Shown: positions 11,008 through 24,899, counted from the stretch's first letter. The stretch is 33,226 nt of DNA from Paraglomus occultum (GCA_910592205.1 CAJVPJ010000233.1:1-33226); one strand, 5' to 3'. Notes: generated from the sequence alone by a model not told the origin. Numbers and translations: made by a program.

Positions 11008-12998
11008 TTAGACGTCCCCGAAGATTTTCTCCATTTTGCAAAGCTCGGTTTTGAATTCCCGAAATTCTTCAACTAAAATATCGCTCTGTTCATCAATCTC
11101 GTCATGGTCAAAAGTCAATACAATCTTGCCAGTACTTGACATCTTTGTTAAGGCAGCGTGAAATTGTTGGAAACGTTTTAGCGTTACTGATTGATATTTG
11201 GCTGCGTCTCCGAGTTTTTGGCTTGCATTATATGCTGCATGCGCAGCATAGGTGTTGGCTCCAAATATAGCCAGGTCTGCAAGTCTCTATATGCGTCAAG
11301 AAGAGAAGGAGGGGATTTTTAATAATAATGGTGATGATGATGATGAACAACAGGCGGGATTGTCGACAGAACTTTACCTGCCAAGCGGTTCGTCTTCTAT
11401 ATCGAGTGAGGCCATACCAAACCTCAAATAATGCAATCCTTGATTCAAGAAAGTCGGTTAGCGAGCATTATCATATGAAATCTGCTGAATGTCAATATAA
11501 TCATAAACCGCATACCCTGTATGTAAAATGGTCATTCCCGTCATCCCCGCAGCAGATTCTTCCAGGTTTTTCAAATGCTCATCACACTTGACCGAAATAA
11601 ATTCTGTTTGTTTCATCAAATCTTCCACACCCTTTACGAAAAGAGTTAACCGATCTGCAATGCGAGAACAAGGTTATTATGCACCCCCTAAAAAGTTAAT
11701 TTGCCCCATGGAAGAATAATAGAGTTACTACAACCTCCCAAAAGATCGTATTTCTTTTCCGACAAGACATTAATGATAACTGATATCAAGGAGTTAAGAT
11801 GATCTATGTAGATTGTGAAATGTTTCTTATGTGCCGATAGAATTTCTTTAAAGGCAGAGTCGTTGTTCTTCAATAGTTCGTAGGCAGTATTAATACTTTT
11901 TATAGTCCCGATAAGATTCCATATGTTCAACATCAAATTTAACGTAAGATCGATTGCCTAACATTTGAAAGTTTGTGGTAGAACATGTCTGAGTTTCATA
12001 GAGTGACGCATTAAACGAGACCCGAAAATAAATATAGATAACGAACCACTTTATTTGCGGATAGCGTCCCTGTGCTAACAAGAACAGTAACTTTCTTCAT
12101 TATTTGCCGTATGATTTTGTTTTTTACTCTAGCGTTGGTATTCAGTGCGGAAAATAAAATAACTCCTGCTTCGAGTAACTCTATTTTGGTGTGACGCCTT
12201 GGAAAAAGTGAGTGAAATAAACCTTCTAAGATGTCCTGTGGGATGTCGATACTCTTCTGGAAGACGCATGACAGTTCATGTATTTTCCTATCCAACCACT
12301 CGATGTCGCACGCATCCGAATCCGTTTCATCTACGTAAATAATCGAATAGGGATCTTCCTCTTCCTCGTCTTCTTCTTCATCTTCAAGCTTTACTTTTTT
12401 GTCTTCTTCTTCTTCATCTTCAAGCTTTACTTCTTTTTCTTTGCCGTTATCGTTAGACGAATAAATAATTCCAAGCGACACTGAGTCTATGGGAATCCAA
12501 TCAGAGATACCGTTGTGCGAAACTGAATTCAGGACGCTCTCCTTGTTTCGTATGTGATTTATAAGATTCTCGTGTGACTCATCGGCGAACTCTATCTTGA
12601 TCTTTGCAGTAACAGAATAAGTATATTGAGCGAAAAGAAGCTGCTTTAAAGTCAAGCAAAAAAAACGCCTTTGCAAAGACATTGGCAGAAATGTTATACC
12701 TTGGCTGACTGTCCGTTGTATTCAGTAACATTCACATCATATTGGTGTCTTTCTTCCGGAAAGAGAGCGGTTATTAACGATATGGAATCAACCGGTCCCT
12801 AAGGTGCAATTCCACTGGTATTCTTGCTTGTGTATTACTGAAGTGACTATATCCGCTTAATGTATTAAGACATACCTTTAGATTGTCAATTTGGAAAGAA
12901 GCACGGTTCTTCGTGCCCTTTTCGTGAGATACGAAGTTCTCTTCGACTTCAATAAACTTGTTATTGCGAATAAGCGTGATCGGTTCTAACGTTGTCAT
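11008..12998 (-). CDS. Unrecognised 491-aa protein with acidic internal repeat
   Basis: I do not recognise the family. Seven exons, in transcription order: 12998-12876, 12798-12700, 12601-12050, 11957-11735, 11654-11516, 11438-11378, 11286-11008; phases and intron sizes (77-98 nt) are consistent. The donor at 12049 (GTGGTT) is weak; an in-phase alternative lies at 12016. No signal peptide. Residues about 40-75 look globular (ALFPEERHQYDVNVTEYNG). A Glu/Asp-rich tract near 130-160 contains the repeated unit KVKLEDEEE. Next come mostly helical segments rich in Leu/Ile, including NLMLNIWNLIGTIKSI and TGIALFEVWYGLT, which are amphipathic or weakly hydrophobic rather than clear membrane spans. The C-terminal 90 residues are charged and probably coiled. 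The gene converges on the DnaJ gene with 130 bp between stop codons. A lineage-specific fungal protein is the simplest reading. Confidence 0.75.
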
Positions 12999-13038
12999 TG
13001 TTCAAAGTAGTAATACTGATACGAGGAGCAGAATTTGC

Positions 13039-13046
13039 CTTTTATA
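13039..13046 (-). promoter_or_regulatory. TATA box of the 11008-12998 gene
   Basis: TATAAAAG on the minus strand, 40 bases before the ATG at 12998. This close spacing supports the chosen start and a very short 5' UTR. Confidence 0.5.
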
Positions 13047-14324
13047 ATGTACGGTTGCGCCGTGCATCTGATCAGAATGGGATAACAATGAGTAAACGCT
13101 GTGTAACCATTATCCTATTGGTTGGATGATGTGAAATCATCGTTGTAAAACTGTTATTGGTCTAGATTTGTTCGTTCTAAATTTAGCACCAAGAAATTGG
13201 GTTAAATCACGCAAAATAATGCGTGCCTCATTGTCGACTTTATACTCTTTTTTTAAAATTATTTTTATACCGACTTTGCTGTGAACAGTACCGTTCTATA
13301 GTTAGGCATATAGAATGTGTAGTGAAATTTTTAAAATGTATTTTTTAAAACATGGTTATCGCACTAATCGATGGCAATGATTTGCACTATTATGAAACTT
13401 GTGGCCGAGTCATTGTAATTTTTCTTCTACTTATAGTTAAAGACGATAATAATACATGGCTTGTAAATTAGGCTTTGCTGTTCACAACGTTCTGTCGATT
13501 ATTAGACACTAGCACTACTTAATAACTCGAAAGCTTACGTGTTGCGTTATCCTAAAATGCAATTATATTTACGAGAGTACGAATATCCCTAATCGATATA
13601 GCAATTAGTGATAAATTTTGCACTTATTGGTGCAAGAGATTATTCTAATGTGACAATCCCGAAACGGGTCATAACACCGATGTTGCCAGAGTATAAAAAA
13701 CGACTCGTTTATTAAACAAAACGCACTTAATTTAGCGAAAAGTCGAATTTTTTATATACAACTGTTAGCTTTTCTCCATTTAATTCGGTGCCCATTTAAA
13801 TAATTTTGAATGTAAGTGTCAACTACTGTACAACGCCAATTAATAAATTCTGTAATATTAATATGCAAAAATGTAGTAAAATGGAAAACTTATGCCATAT
13901 TTGATATTACAGAACAAAATTAAAGAAAATTAAATTACTGACTATTCCCTACCTCCAGCACACTAGATTTAAAATTGCTTACTTTTACAGCCGTTGCCTT
14001 GAAGTTATTTTTGGTTTCATTTTTTGGGGTTCGACTAGCGAAGGGTTGACTAGACTTGATCATAAAAATAAAGATACATTATTTTTAAATTAAATGCGAT
14101 GGGCAGTTTTGTTGTAATTGGCCATAATTTAGATTAATCGCCAGACAGGGTTGCTATCTGCGATGTCCAATTTGAAGTTTGCGCATAAAAATTTGGCCCA
14201 TACTTTTGAAAGCAGCAAAGCAACTAACGTTCAAAATGTCTTTTGCTTCAATTACATCACCAATTCAGCTAGGCCGAAACCGGATCCGACCGGTATAATA
14301 GAGATTTCATTGCATAGCCAACCT

Positions 14325-14444
14325 CATTAATCCAATGTCAATGGGACCAACGCTTAATTTTGGATTAATGGGCCGATAAAAACAACCATAGCAATTAACT
14401 TTAACATAAAGAGAAGACCGGACCAGCTTGATGAGGAAGCTGGT
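14325..14444. repeat. Two adjacent hairpin-forming inverted repeats
   Basis: CATTAATCCAA (14325-14335) is exactly reversed as TTGGATTAATG (14360-14370), with a 24-base loop. ACCAGCTT (14422-14429) pairs with AAGCTGGT (14437-14444), with a 7-base loop. Just upstream, at about 14278-14293, is a GGATCC/CCGG-rich block in otherwise AT-rich sequence. This could be a decayed DNA transposon or a MITE, but no target-site duplication was identified. Confidence 0.4.
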
Positions 14445-15584
14445 AGTACACTGAATTCTGTAAAAAAATATTTCCGGTACTCTTTTAGCAAGTGGTCGAT
14501 GTGCACTTTTCCTAATGTCTCAAAGCTCCATATAGTTCAGTGTTTAGCGTAAAAAATTGAATAATTTTATTTCAAAAAATTAGAGCATGTACTCACTGTC
14601 TTTGCGATCAAAAGCTAAATACTTGTTTTCAAACAGACAGCATTTCGCGCTAGGACGGAATGTTGACTAAGTATTATAGCGGACTTTAATATTTTCAGTT
14701 AAAATATAAGGTGCCTGTTTGTTTTTATAATATTTCTGAGTATGCTGTAATTTATGATGGATTTGATGTGTAAACATGAATTAGTTTTATCTTATATATA
14801 CAAACCTGAAAACGTTATACTTTTAAGTAAATTTTCCTGCTAGTCATTTACACGACGTAGCTAAAAATAAAATACCACTAAGTTTACACAAGCCACAGTC
14901 GTGTCATTAAGCAAAGTCCTTCCAAAATTTAATTAGCTACCTTAGTTGATTTTGTGCTACACCAACCATTGTGAATTAACACGATTACATGGTCAGTAAC
15001 AAACTTTTAATCGCGCTCAAATTAATTAACATTACAATAGTTACACGAAAACGGTTTGAGAGTATATGCATGTGAGTGATCAACATGCAAGTCCAGCACT
15101 GTGGTATTTGACAATGGTGACCACTGTAATACAGTAAACAGTCAACATTTATAACGATTAATTTTTTTATTTAAAAACAGCTGTTATTTGTTGCTGTTTT
15201 CGAATTCTAGACTCCATACATTTGGTAACGTTCTTTTTGTGAAGAAAGACTAATAGTATAACTTTACCTCGAACAAGAAGATAAAAAGACTTTTATGCGT
15301 TTCTTGAGCTAGTGTTGGCAAAGTCTTGAGACTTTATTAGTTTCATAGAACTAGCTTTCTTTTGCTGCGAGCATGAGCATTAGATGAATTGCAATACAAG
15401 CAAATATTATAGATGTGACAAGTAACGTATAGTGTGTCATTGCGTTTCGGAATGTTGAGAGTGAGAAGTTTGTTTTCTTTATTTGTGAAAGAGTTTGGTG
15501 TCAGATATTGGTTTTTTCCTCCTGATAAAGTCGTCGTTGTAGTTGATTGTGATTTTCCAGGAACTAAAGAATACCGGAATTGAT

Positions 15585-15604
15585 CTGACACATTAATGTG
15601 TCAG
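15585..15604. repeat. 20-bp perfect palindrome
   Basis: CTGACACATTAATGTGTCAG is identical to its own reverse complement over all 20 bases. It could be a dimeric transcription-factor site or a cruciform-prone sequence. No gene start is tied to it. Confidence 0.6.
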
Positions 15605-16957
15605 CTGATAGTCAAGCTACAAGTTAAATATGTGTTAATAACTCTATGAAATAAAGCTAGCTAAAAAAACTGGGGTTTCTCGATTATTGTTGTTAGAGTT
15701 GAATTATTCAAGTTGCGTGAGTGTGATATATAACTAGCTTGACGTTGAGATATTTGACTGTTCAGTGATGGTAGGGGGAAAGTTTAATTTTGAAAGTTGG
15801 TGAAAAAGGCTACAAAAATGTATAAATATGGAAGAGATTATTTTGAAGAAATTGGTTCAAATTAGTTTTACACTATTGTGTGTAACTTTTCGAAACAAAT
15901 TCTAGGCAGCAAGAACTTTTGAACCATCCACATATATCCGGGATTGAGTGTTATTCCAGTACCTCCACATCTGCGCGACATAAAAGACGAAACCGCGACA
16001 ATTGTGAAATTCTTCCGACTGACGCATAATTCAATGTAACATAATTGTGAATAAATAGTCGCGTCGCTGCGGACAGAGTTGCAAAATAACGTCTACACTA
16101 AAACGGACATGTATGCAATCATGTGATGGCTGATGAGCGCCAAATTAACTTCTTTTGTAAATAGCGAGCCGCCCGCCACCGCCACACGTCAATCCAACAT
16201 TGTTATGGATATTTGGCAACATACCCAAGTACGCAATTTAATTTTTTAACCACTGGGAATGTACTGAATAACGTCTTAGTGTGTTCGTTCTGCCAATAAT
16301 GAACGAATGCGAGAATTTTATTTCGTGCCCTAACAATTGACAAGCAGAGATGAAGGCTCTTTTCTTCCAGCCTTGCAATTACAACGAGTACTTATTCTTT
16401 AAAGTAGCAAACAGTTATACTCGGGAATAAGCGAGAACGCAGCAAGGGAGAAAGAGACTGTTGCCAAAGGGGAGTTGTGTTTCGCACGGTGTGCTCAAAC
16501 AGCAGGTTGACCTGATTGTTTTTCCCTGATTGAACCGTTGCACGATGACATCCGCATCATTGTAACCCATATTCGTTGCAAGTATGCCCTTTTTTAAAAG
16601 CAGTAAACTTGTTGTCAAAACCCATTTATGCAAAAGTGTTTTTTTTTTGTGGTCATAACATGTTTTATTCAATCAAAACGAACGTTCCATTTACAGTAGA
16701 GATGGTACAAAAGTTGGGTTTTTTATTACATATAAAAAATTTTCAGTATCTTAAATATAAAATTGTGCAATACTTTTGTCCCCTCTCTGTAGAAGGTAAC
16801 ATGACGTTTTTCAGAGTTTGTTGTCTAAGATATGTTTTAATTAACGTAATTGGCTTAATAGAAAATCTGGAGGATAGTCTATATGTCGGGAGGAGGAGGT
16901 CCAATATGACGAGATAGTTTAAAAGCGTTGGACAATGCCTGTCCGCGTTGGACCTAC

Positions 16958-18330
<1,373 letters not shown>

Positions 18331-19927
18331 TAATATAAAAGTGTCTTATGGAAAAGTTCAGTGTAAGCGATGTAAATCTATTCAAGGACAACAAGCGAAC
18401 TTTGCAGGAGATTGTTTACGTGGATGGGGAGCAACTTCCAAAGTTTAAGGAGAACCGATGCAACCACTTGTGTTGCCCAAAGAGAATGGGTGCCTTGTCT
18501 ATCGGAAAAGATTCTGATTCGTCGAACTCAACAATATTCTGACGTTTGTTATATGCCAATCAGCATCGATAATTTCAATATTGTGCTATCGTGGTAATTT
18601 ACGCGACATTTAAACAGAAATTCTTTTGAAACTCGGTCACCTTGGCAGAGGGGAGAGTGGATGAATGTCAATGTAATGGTAATTGGTGCATGAATGAGGA
18701 TGAGGTGATTCATAGCATGGAATACGCCATAACGCCATATTTTCCATTACCGACAAACTGTGTAGCTAACCTGACAGGGCGTGCGTCTTGAAGGAATTCG
18801 ATGCGATGTAAGCTGTTGGATTGCATATAGTAAACTATTAGATTTACAACATAATCAAATGTTTGTATGCGACTCGTTCTGTTTAGAGAACACCGCAACA
18901 GAACTACACTGCACGCATTACATGAAACTATATGGCATCTAACACTCGATAAAAAGTTACATTGTGCATGGACTGATAAAGGTGTCAAGGCGTCCGAGAC
19001 TACAATTCCTTCAAAGCGGCAATGAATGCAAGGTAGATCGGTGGCAGAGCAAGTGGACCTTGAGGGCTAATTATTGGAGACATCGAAAGTGAGTGACAAT
19101 GGGGGAAACAAAGAGATTGATTTATTGATTGATGGCGCAAACTTTTTTACGAGAAAAAAAGTTCCCAATATATGATTGGAAGCTATTTTGGCCGAGTTGG
19201 AGTCGAAGAACATTAGTATTAGGTTTTAGATCATTCCACAATTTACTGTTCACAACGGCAGAATGCCCTCTCGTTCTTATCAGTTTGTTGAAAAAAAAGA
19301 AGATATTGCTACGTTAAGGTCAAGCGATTGTATACTTTATCCAGAATCGACATTATCTCTTCTATTCACAAAGATAACATGAATAATATATAAAGTTTGC
19401 AAATGGTATACGAAATAATAAAGCCTCTACCAAATCGGCAGGAACCTAGCAACGCATGACCTTTCAAGGTGAAGAACTTCTGTCATAGAGGTCAAGGATG
19501 TTTTCACTAACTCGAAGTTCAAGGACAAATTCAAGACTAGTTATTTTCCTGTGGACGTCCAACTAAGATTGGTTGGTGGAGTAATTACATTTTTTTAGAA
19601 TGTTTGTAGTCACAAATCGATGATCATAATCACGTTTCTGAGCAATACCACCCTTTGAGCAAACAGACTGTTTACCAACTAAGGGAAGAGTTTATCTTTC
19701 TTTTTGATGTGATTTAAATTTTGCGAGAAATTATTCCCCATGCCACACTACCGACTGCGTAAATCGTTATATCCACATACTCTTATTTTAGTTCTTCATA
19801 ATTTTTTCGTCATTAAATTCTGTAAATAAAAAAGATCATAAATTCTATACAGATAATAGAATACAAAATTTTTACTTGTTTCTTTTCTCTTCTGCCCTTA
19901 CTGAGTTCCCAGAACTTTGTCTTATAC
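18331..19927. other. Intergenic, no supported gene
   Basis: Upstream region of the PP2A gene and beyond. A 64-codon plus-strand frame starts at 18348, divergent from PP2A and only 18 bases away, but it shows no domain or splice logic and probably lies in promoter/5' UTR sequence. Nothing else can be supported. Confidence 0.45.
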
Positions 19928-20584
19928 TCATCTTCGCTTTCTAATATCTTTTCTTATTTCCTTCTCAGTCTCTTCCAACTCAAGTGATTTTTGTGGCGTG
20001 CTAAAATTCTCTTTATCGCCAAGTACTTTTTTATCATCCCATCGCCAACTATTCTTTGTCAATGCTTTCCTTAAAGTCGAATTGTTCTTCTCATAATCAA
20101 TCTCATGATCAACTCACCCGATGACTTCACAAGCCACATCTTGGGCACAATTCCATGGGCAAATCTGTTCCTTTTAAAATTAGCAGGATTGGTCTTATGA
20201 TTACCATGAAATAAAAAATTTTTTAATATTTTTCTATTACGAAGTTTTAACATAAAAGATCCGCGTCACTACGATCTTTGCCGCGAATTTTTCTACTATT
20301 TTTGAAAAAATTATGAATTCGTTTTTGACAAAAAATTCGTAAGCTTGCTTTTTCTGCCGAGTTAATAAAAGGTTCGACGATCTTCCTTCCTTCATTCTCG
20401 TTAAAAGAAAAGAAGATTCAAATATTGGTGTGGTAGATAGTTTCAGAGGGTCCATACACGGTAAATGATTGCAAATGTGACTTATTAAAACTATAGTCCG
20501 CTTGGGCTGTCTGGAGGAGGTAGAAGAAGGTGAAGACAACGTCTGCTCCACAATCCAGCTGAATACCGTATTATGTGGTGACAT
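19928..20584 (-). CDS. Possible small spliced gene, unrecognised
   Basis: Three exons can be proposed: 20584-20273, 20170-20118, 20048-19928, about 161 aa, joined by introns of 102 and 69 nt with GTAGTG and GTGAGT donors. Exon 1 has protein-like composition: NTVFSWIVEQTLSSPSST, STTPIFESSFLLTRMKEGRS, QAYEFFVKNEFIIFSKIVEK. Exon 3 gives WRWDDKKVLGDKENFSTPQK and a Glu/Lys-rich tail. The start is uncertain: a strong acceptor (TATTTCTCGCAG) at about 20609 may mean that exon 1 continues from an upstream exon. If the introns are wrong, the locus is a pseudogene with stops. I recognise no family. Confidence 0.35.
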
Positions 20585-20608
20585 GTTTGGTGGAAGGGTC
20601 ACAAAGTG

Positions 20609-21389
20609 CTGCGAGAAATATCGAGATGGCAGGCGTCATACAAGACGTCTAAGTTGAGACCATGCTTGATGTTTTCTCAATTACGTCAGAACGTAACCAC
20701 TTAGAGATCTTGCACTTTTATCATTTTACGCGACACGATCAGACTTGTACCTGATGTGGGTACATATATATTATATGAATACTGCCTTATGCAACCCAGA
20801 TGACTTCAGTAGAGTAATTACTGGTCAGTCAGCGTAACCTTGAATCGCACTATACGAAACATAATTTATGAGCATTTCCAAGAAATGTTTTCGATGTTAA
20901 TTCTCAAAGTAGAAGCTGAGATCCAAGTCAGTTGATAATGGAAGGTTAATCATGCTCGTTGGGTCTATGTTCAAACAAGGTTAGGTCCGCAATGAATCAT
21001 GTTAACAGATCGGCGTGAACTTTTGTCACTGTCGCGTCAATTAAGACGGTTTAATTTCCAGCGACTCTTATTATTTATTTCAATTAATCTAAAAGAAGTC
21101 TTCTACACTAATACTTTATCAACTGGATATTGCTGATCAGCAGACTCCATTACATCTGATAATGAATTGCAGCTTTGAATTAATTCTTGACACATTGTGT
21201 CTATTGTTAATGGGTTTATATTCTTCGGGTATGTCACTCAGACATTCAATTGTCTTTAAATATAATCTTAAGTTTTAAAGCTCAATGTGTGTAATTTACC
21301 AAGACCTATCCTCGATCTGCCGTCTTTACTAGTCAAAACTTGTGTCGATTCATTGTATTGTTCAATTGCATATTTCGTTATATTGGTGG
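20609..21389. other. Intergenic, no supported gene
   Basis: AT-rich sequence downstream of the Esf2-like gene. It may contain upstream exons of the uncertain 19928-20584 gene, but none can be pinned down. Confidence 0.4.
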
Positions 21390-22356
21390 TTACAAAGTCA
21401 TAGATATTACATCCTCGTTGCCTTCTTCTTGCCCTTCCTCTTCCTCTTTCCTTTCCACTTTATCTTTCTCCTTCTCTTTCTCTTTCCCTTTCTTTTCCGC
21501 TCTTTCTCGTTTTCTGGCCAATATTTTCGATCTCTCGACTTTCTTAATATAGTCCTTATTCTCTCGCCTCCCCTGTGAAATTTCCATTTGAAGTCGCTTG
21601 GCTCTCGCTGCCTTTTCGTATGCTACATTAATTGAATAGACATATAGGAATTAGATTCAAGGGCTACGTATCAATTCCCATGAAACTGACAAGTATCAAA
21701 ATTTGAAATCTACCTAGCTGCCCTGTCAAATGATCCCATTTAAATCCTGGTAAATATTTGATATTCCACAAGTCATCGTGATAATAAAAACGTTTCTTCC
21801 CGCCTTTAGCCAAGTAGTCTATTTTAGATACAGATTTACAGACTGCCATCAAATTCAAGCACCAACTTACCAATTGGTTTAGCATTCAACGTATTCGCTA
21901 CAACTTTCGCAACATTCTTGTCCAAAAACTCTACCCAACCTTCAGTGTAATTTTTCTTTCCATTTCCGCCAAACTTTTTTCGTCTTTGTCGAATCCTTTG
22001 ATCTTAAAAGAGATTGAACATTAGCATAATACTACAATGCTTAGTAACTAAAAATCTGCTCGCACACGTCTAACAATACCTTCAGGTGCCAGGTATATCC
22101 TTCCTATTTCTCCGTATGCTTGTAACAGGTAACGCACTTTTTGAGGTTTCATGAAAGGCGGTATTCGAGATAAATATACGACCCCAGTCTTTTTCTGTTC
22201 TTCTTGAAACTTGGCTAATTTTTTCTCAGTTATGGGTTTGAGAGTCTTTTGAGTTGAAGGACCGACGTTCAGAGGCGCACTGATCGGGTCGACTTGTTCG
22301 CTCTCTGTTCTGGGAGAATTGACAGGCATTGTTTTAAGAAGAAATTCAGACATCAT
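21390..22356 (-). CDS. esf2: Esf2/ABT1-family pre-rRNA processing factor
   Basis: Nucleolar RNA-binding protein of the small-subunit processome, known in yeast to assist early 18S rRNA cleavages with the helicase Dbp8. Four exons, in transcription order: 22356-22080, 22002-21871, 21803-21714, 21622-21390; the product is 243 aa, close to ABT1 and shorter than yeast Esf2. Signature stretches: [18 protein letters not shown] (RRM strand 1 and helix 1, from residue 58), [20 protein letters not shown] (RNP1-like, 111-118), then [17 protein letters not shown] and [10 protein letters not shown]. The tail from about 170 is strongly Lys/Glu-rich ([19 protein letters not shown]), as is usual for nucleolar factors. 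Two ATGs are adjacent at the start (22356 and 22353); the first is used. Phases and intron sizes (77, 67, 91 nt) agree. Confidence 0.93.
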
Positions 22357-22440
22357 TTCAATGTTGTACGACCATAAAAGTAATCCGCATGATGATTATC
22401 ATGCACTAATAACCAATAATGTTGAAAATGTCAGTAGAAA

Positions 22441-22697
22441 TGTGATAAGAAGTTACGCATAATTTGTGTTGATCACTCGATTTCATTACTATATCCGGGA
22501 AACACTTCAAAATTCACATGATCGAGAATGAATGAGAAATTTGATAGATTCATTCGAATGATAGTTAATTATTACAAGTAGACGATGTGTATCTTTAGCG
22601 ATAAAGATATCATAAATGTAGATGATAGATTGATAAGAGAAGTTTACACAATTTATATCGATCATTCAAAATTCACATGATCGAGAAGTCAACGTCA
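22441..22697. repeat. Partial tandem duplication
   Basis: Two related segments lie about 160-185 bases apart. Both carry GATAAGA...ACGCATAA/ACACAATTT...ATCGATCA-type sequence, and both end in the identical run TTCAAAATTCACATGATCGA (22508 and 22667). The second copy lacks about 28 bases present in the first. Noncoding; upstream of the Esf2-like gene. Confidence 0.55.
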
Positions 22698-24899
22698 ACA
22701 TAATACTTGATATTCCACGTCAATTTTTTGCATAACAGTTACATTTAGCATGCATGTAAATTTTATAAGCACAGGATTCTTCTTGGTTGCTGACTTGGGA
22801 TTCTAGCGTCTTCTATAAAACAGACCGTTAGAATATACATATTAATATCATATTACGTCCCAATACTAAGACACTATTATAACATGACGGAAGAGGTAAG
22901 CGAAAACCATTTCTTTGTGACTCTTTGTGGCTAGTAATGCAACTTGTTTCGCAAGGTACTGTAATAGTAATGGGAAGCTTACATGGCATGGTAATGTAAA
23001 TGTTATATATTACTGACAGCCAAGACAGTTGGTGCGTGCATAAACTTTTGGTAGTAGCAAGTTGTATTTCAAAGTGTATAAGGGAAACTTTAGTAGCCCG
23101 CTAACAGAATAGTCTCAGATTTCGCATTCTCTCGCTTTACCCATAATGCATTGCTTATCTCTCCAAAACAGTTGCTGTAATAAACGAAAACTCTGAACAG
23201 TTCTATTCGTGAACAACTTTTTAATTGTTACCGCTTGTTTCATTCAGTTGTCTCAACAAACTAAACGAGAATCTGTTATACGACGCTTTGCATGAGTGTT
23301 AATAGGCGAAATGTATTTTAACATGCTCCTAAGCAAACACCCAAAGGCTACAAATAAAGCACCTTTACTGCCATAATAATAAGACATTTTGAAGCAGTTT
23401 ATATTCACATTCTAAAAAAACAAAAAAAAACTGGCGTTAATCAAGAGTAACTGAAGAAAGATTTTAATGTTTAAAAGTAAGCGTTTTCAGGTCTAAGCAA
23501 AGTTAACGTAAAGTGGAGCAACGAAGACTTTTTTGGCATGTAGCGAGAGCTCAAAAGGTAAATATTCAAATATAAAATCTACATTAATAACAATTACCCA
23601 CGTTCTGCTTCTATAAACAGCGTAGAGCATCGGTGTGTTTGCCAGATTTCGCAATATTATTTATCGATACCTTTATGTTTTATTTCTTATCTTATCAATA
23701 AACGAGCTATTACTCTGCAATTATATAATTTTTTCCTGCATAATTCGTTATATTTTTAAAGCATTAATTCGTATAACAGAACGTTAATCGTAATACTTGT
23801 CCCGCGATGTTATTACGATAATTAATTATTACTTTCTCAACGCGTCATCTTTCTTATTAAGACCCCAATGATAACTAGCGACGTAATTCAGCGGTAATAA
23901 ATCTCGAGAATATTTATCTGAAATTAGTATGTACGATCAGAACTAGACTCATTGGTGCGTATGCTCTTTCGTGACCATTGACTCGATAGTACACAGAGAT
24001 TAACAGGCTACTGCGTTAGTTACATCTTTTGATCCGTCGATTTAAAGCTGATTGACTAAATTTTGCCGCAAAATTTTTCATGTAATTATTTTTTTGTGCC
24101 ATGCTGGCTCATTATTTTGTTTTTTATTTAGTAGTTTTTTTTGTATAGTATATTCACTTTTGTCCGTATGGCAGCTGGCATCCAAAATTACATTATTCTG
24201 AGCTTGTGGTCAAAAACATTCAGTTACTCTTAATTATCTGTTAGCCGTACGATGATTATTTCGTTAATAGTTTGTCGCATGTTATTTTAGAATTCATTGT
24301 AGTAAAATTTTGTATTTGACATAGCACTAACCAGTTTGTTTGCTATCGAATCTATTGGTAGTAATATTTTATTGGAACCAATTTTAACAGCTAATACTAG
24401 TCTGTTTTTTTTTTTCGAAAAAATTTATAGAAATTATGCCAAGAAAAGAAATAAGCTTGGAACAAAAAGTACAAATTACGAAATTTACAAGCCTAAGAAT
24501 CGAGTTTGTTCTGAATAGATTCATGAAATAACAGTTACGAGCTTGCATTGCAATTACAAAAAAGAAAGCAAAAATATCGTAAAATAATTTAATATATATT
24601 ACCTGCGACGCGTAAATGTAACGTGTTTGTAATTAGAACGTGTAAAGTAAAAATTGTTTAAAAATAAATACAATAAAGTCGTGCCCTTAATTACTGACAA
24701 ATTTAATTTAATTTCCAAGCACAAGACAAACTTAGTTTAAAGTTTCTTATTATATCAATACAATGTTACATTTTTGTACGTTGTATGTTACAATTATTGA
24801 AATTGTAAGTTAATAAAAAAACTTTTTAAATTTATAATTACAATTGTTTATTATATTCTAAAGCTATGGTAGATAAATAATCGACAGACTATTGCTTCT
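22698..24899. other. Gene-poor AT-rich stretch
   Basis: No supported gene. A four-codon ATG exon followed by GTAAGC at 22883 was considered as a possible short first exon, but no partner exon could be found. The remainder is very AT-rich with dense stops. Confidence 0.45.

Larger units (their letters stand above)
13047..16957. other. Long gene-poor AT-rich stretch
   Basis: Nearly 4 kb with stops dense in all frames. A minus-strand open stretch at about 15591-15435 (SQSTTTTTLSGGKNQY, then NKENKLLTLNIPKRND) has protein-like low complexity, but no ATG start and no recognisable domain, so it is not called as a gene. Hairpins near 14.3-14.4 kb and a palindrome at 15585 are listed separately. The right end is the 3' flank of the PP2A gene. 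Confidence 0.5.

Noticed and set aside
18348-18542. 64-codon plus-strand ORF divergent from PP2A
   Set aside because: No domain, no splice pattern, and it starts 18 bases from the PP2A ATG, so it more likely lies in the PP2A 5' region.
22883-22900. ATG-Thr-Glu-Glu followed by GTAAGC as a four-codon first exon
   Set aside because: The donor is good, but no downstream exon in a compatible phase with coding character could be found.
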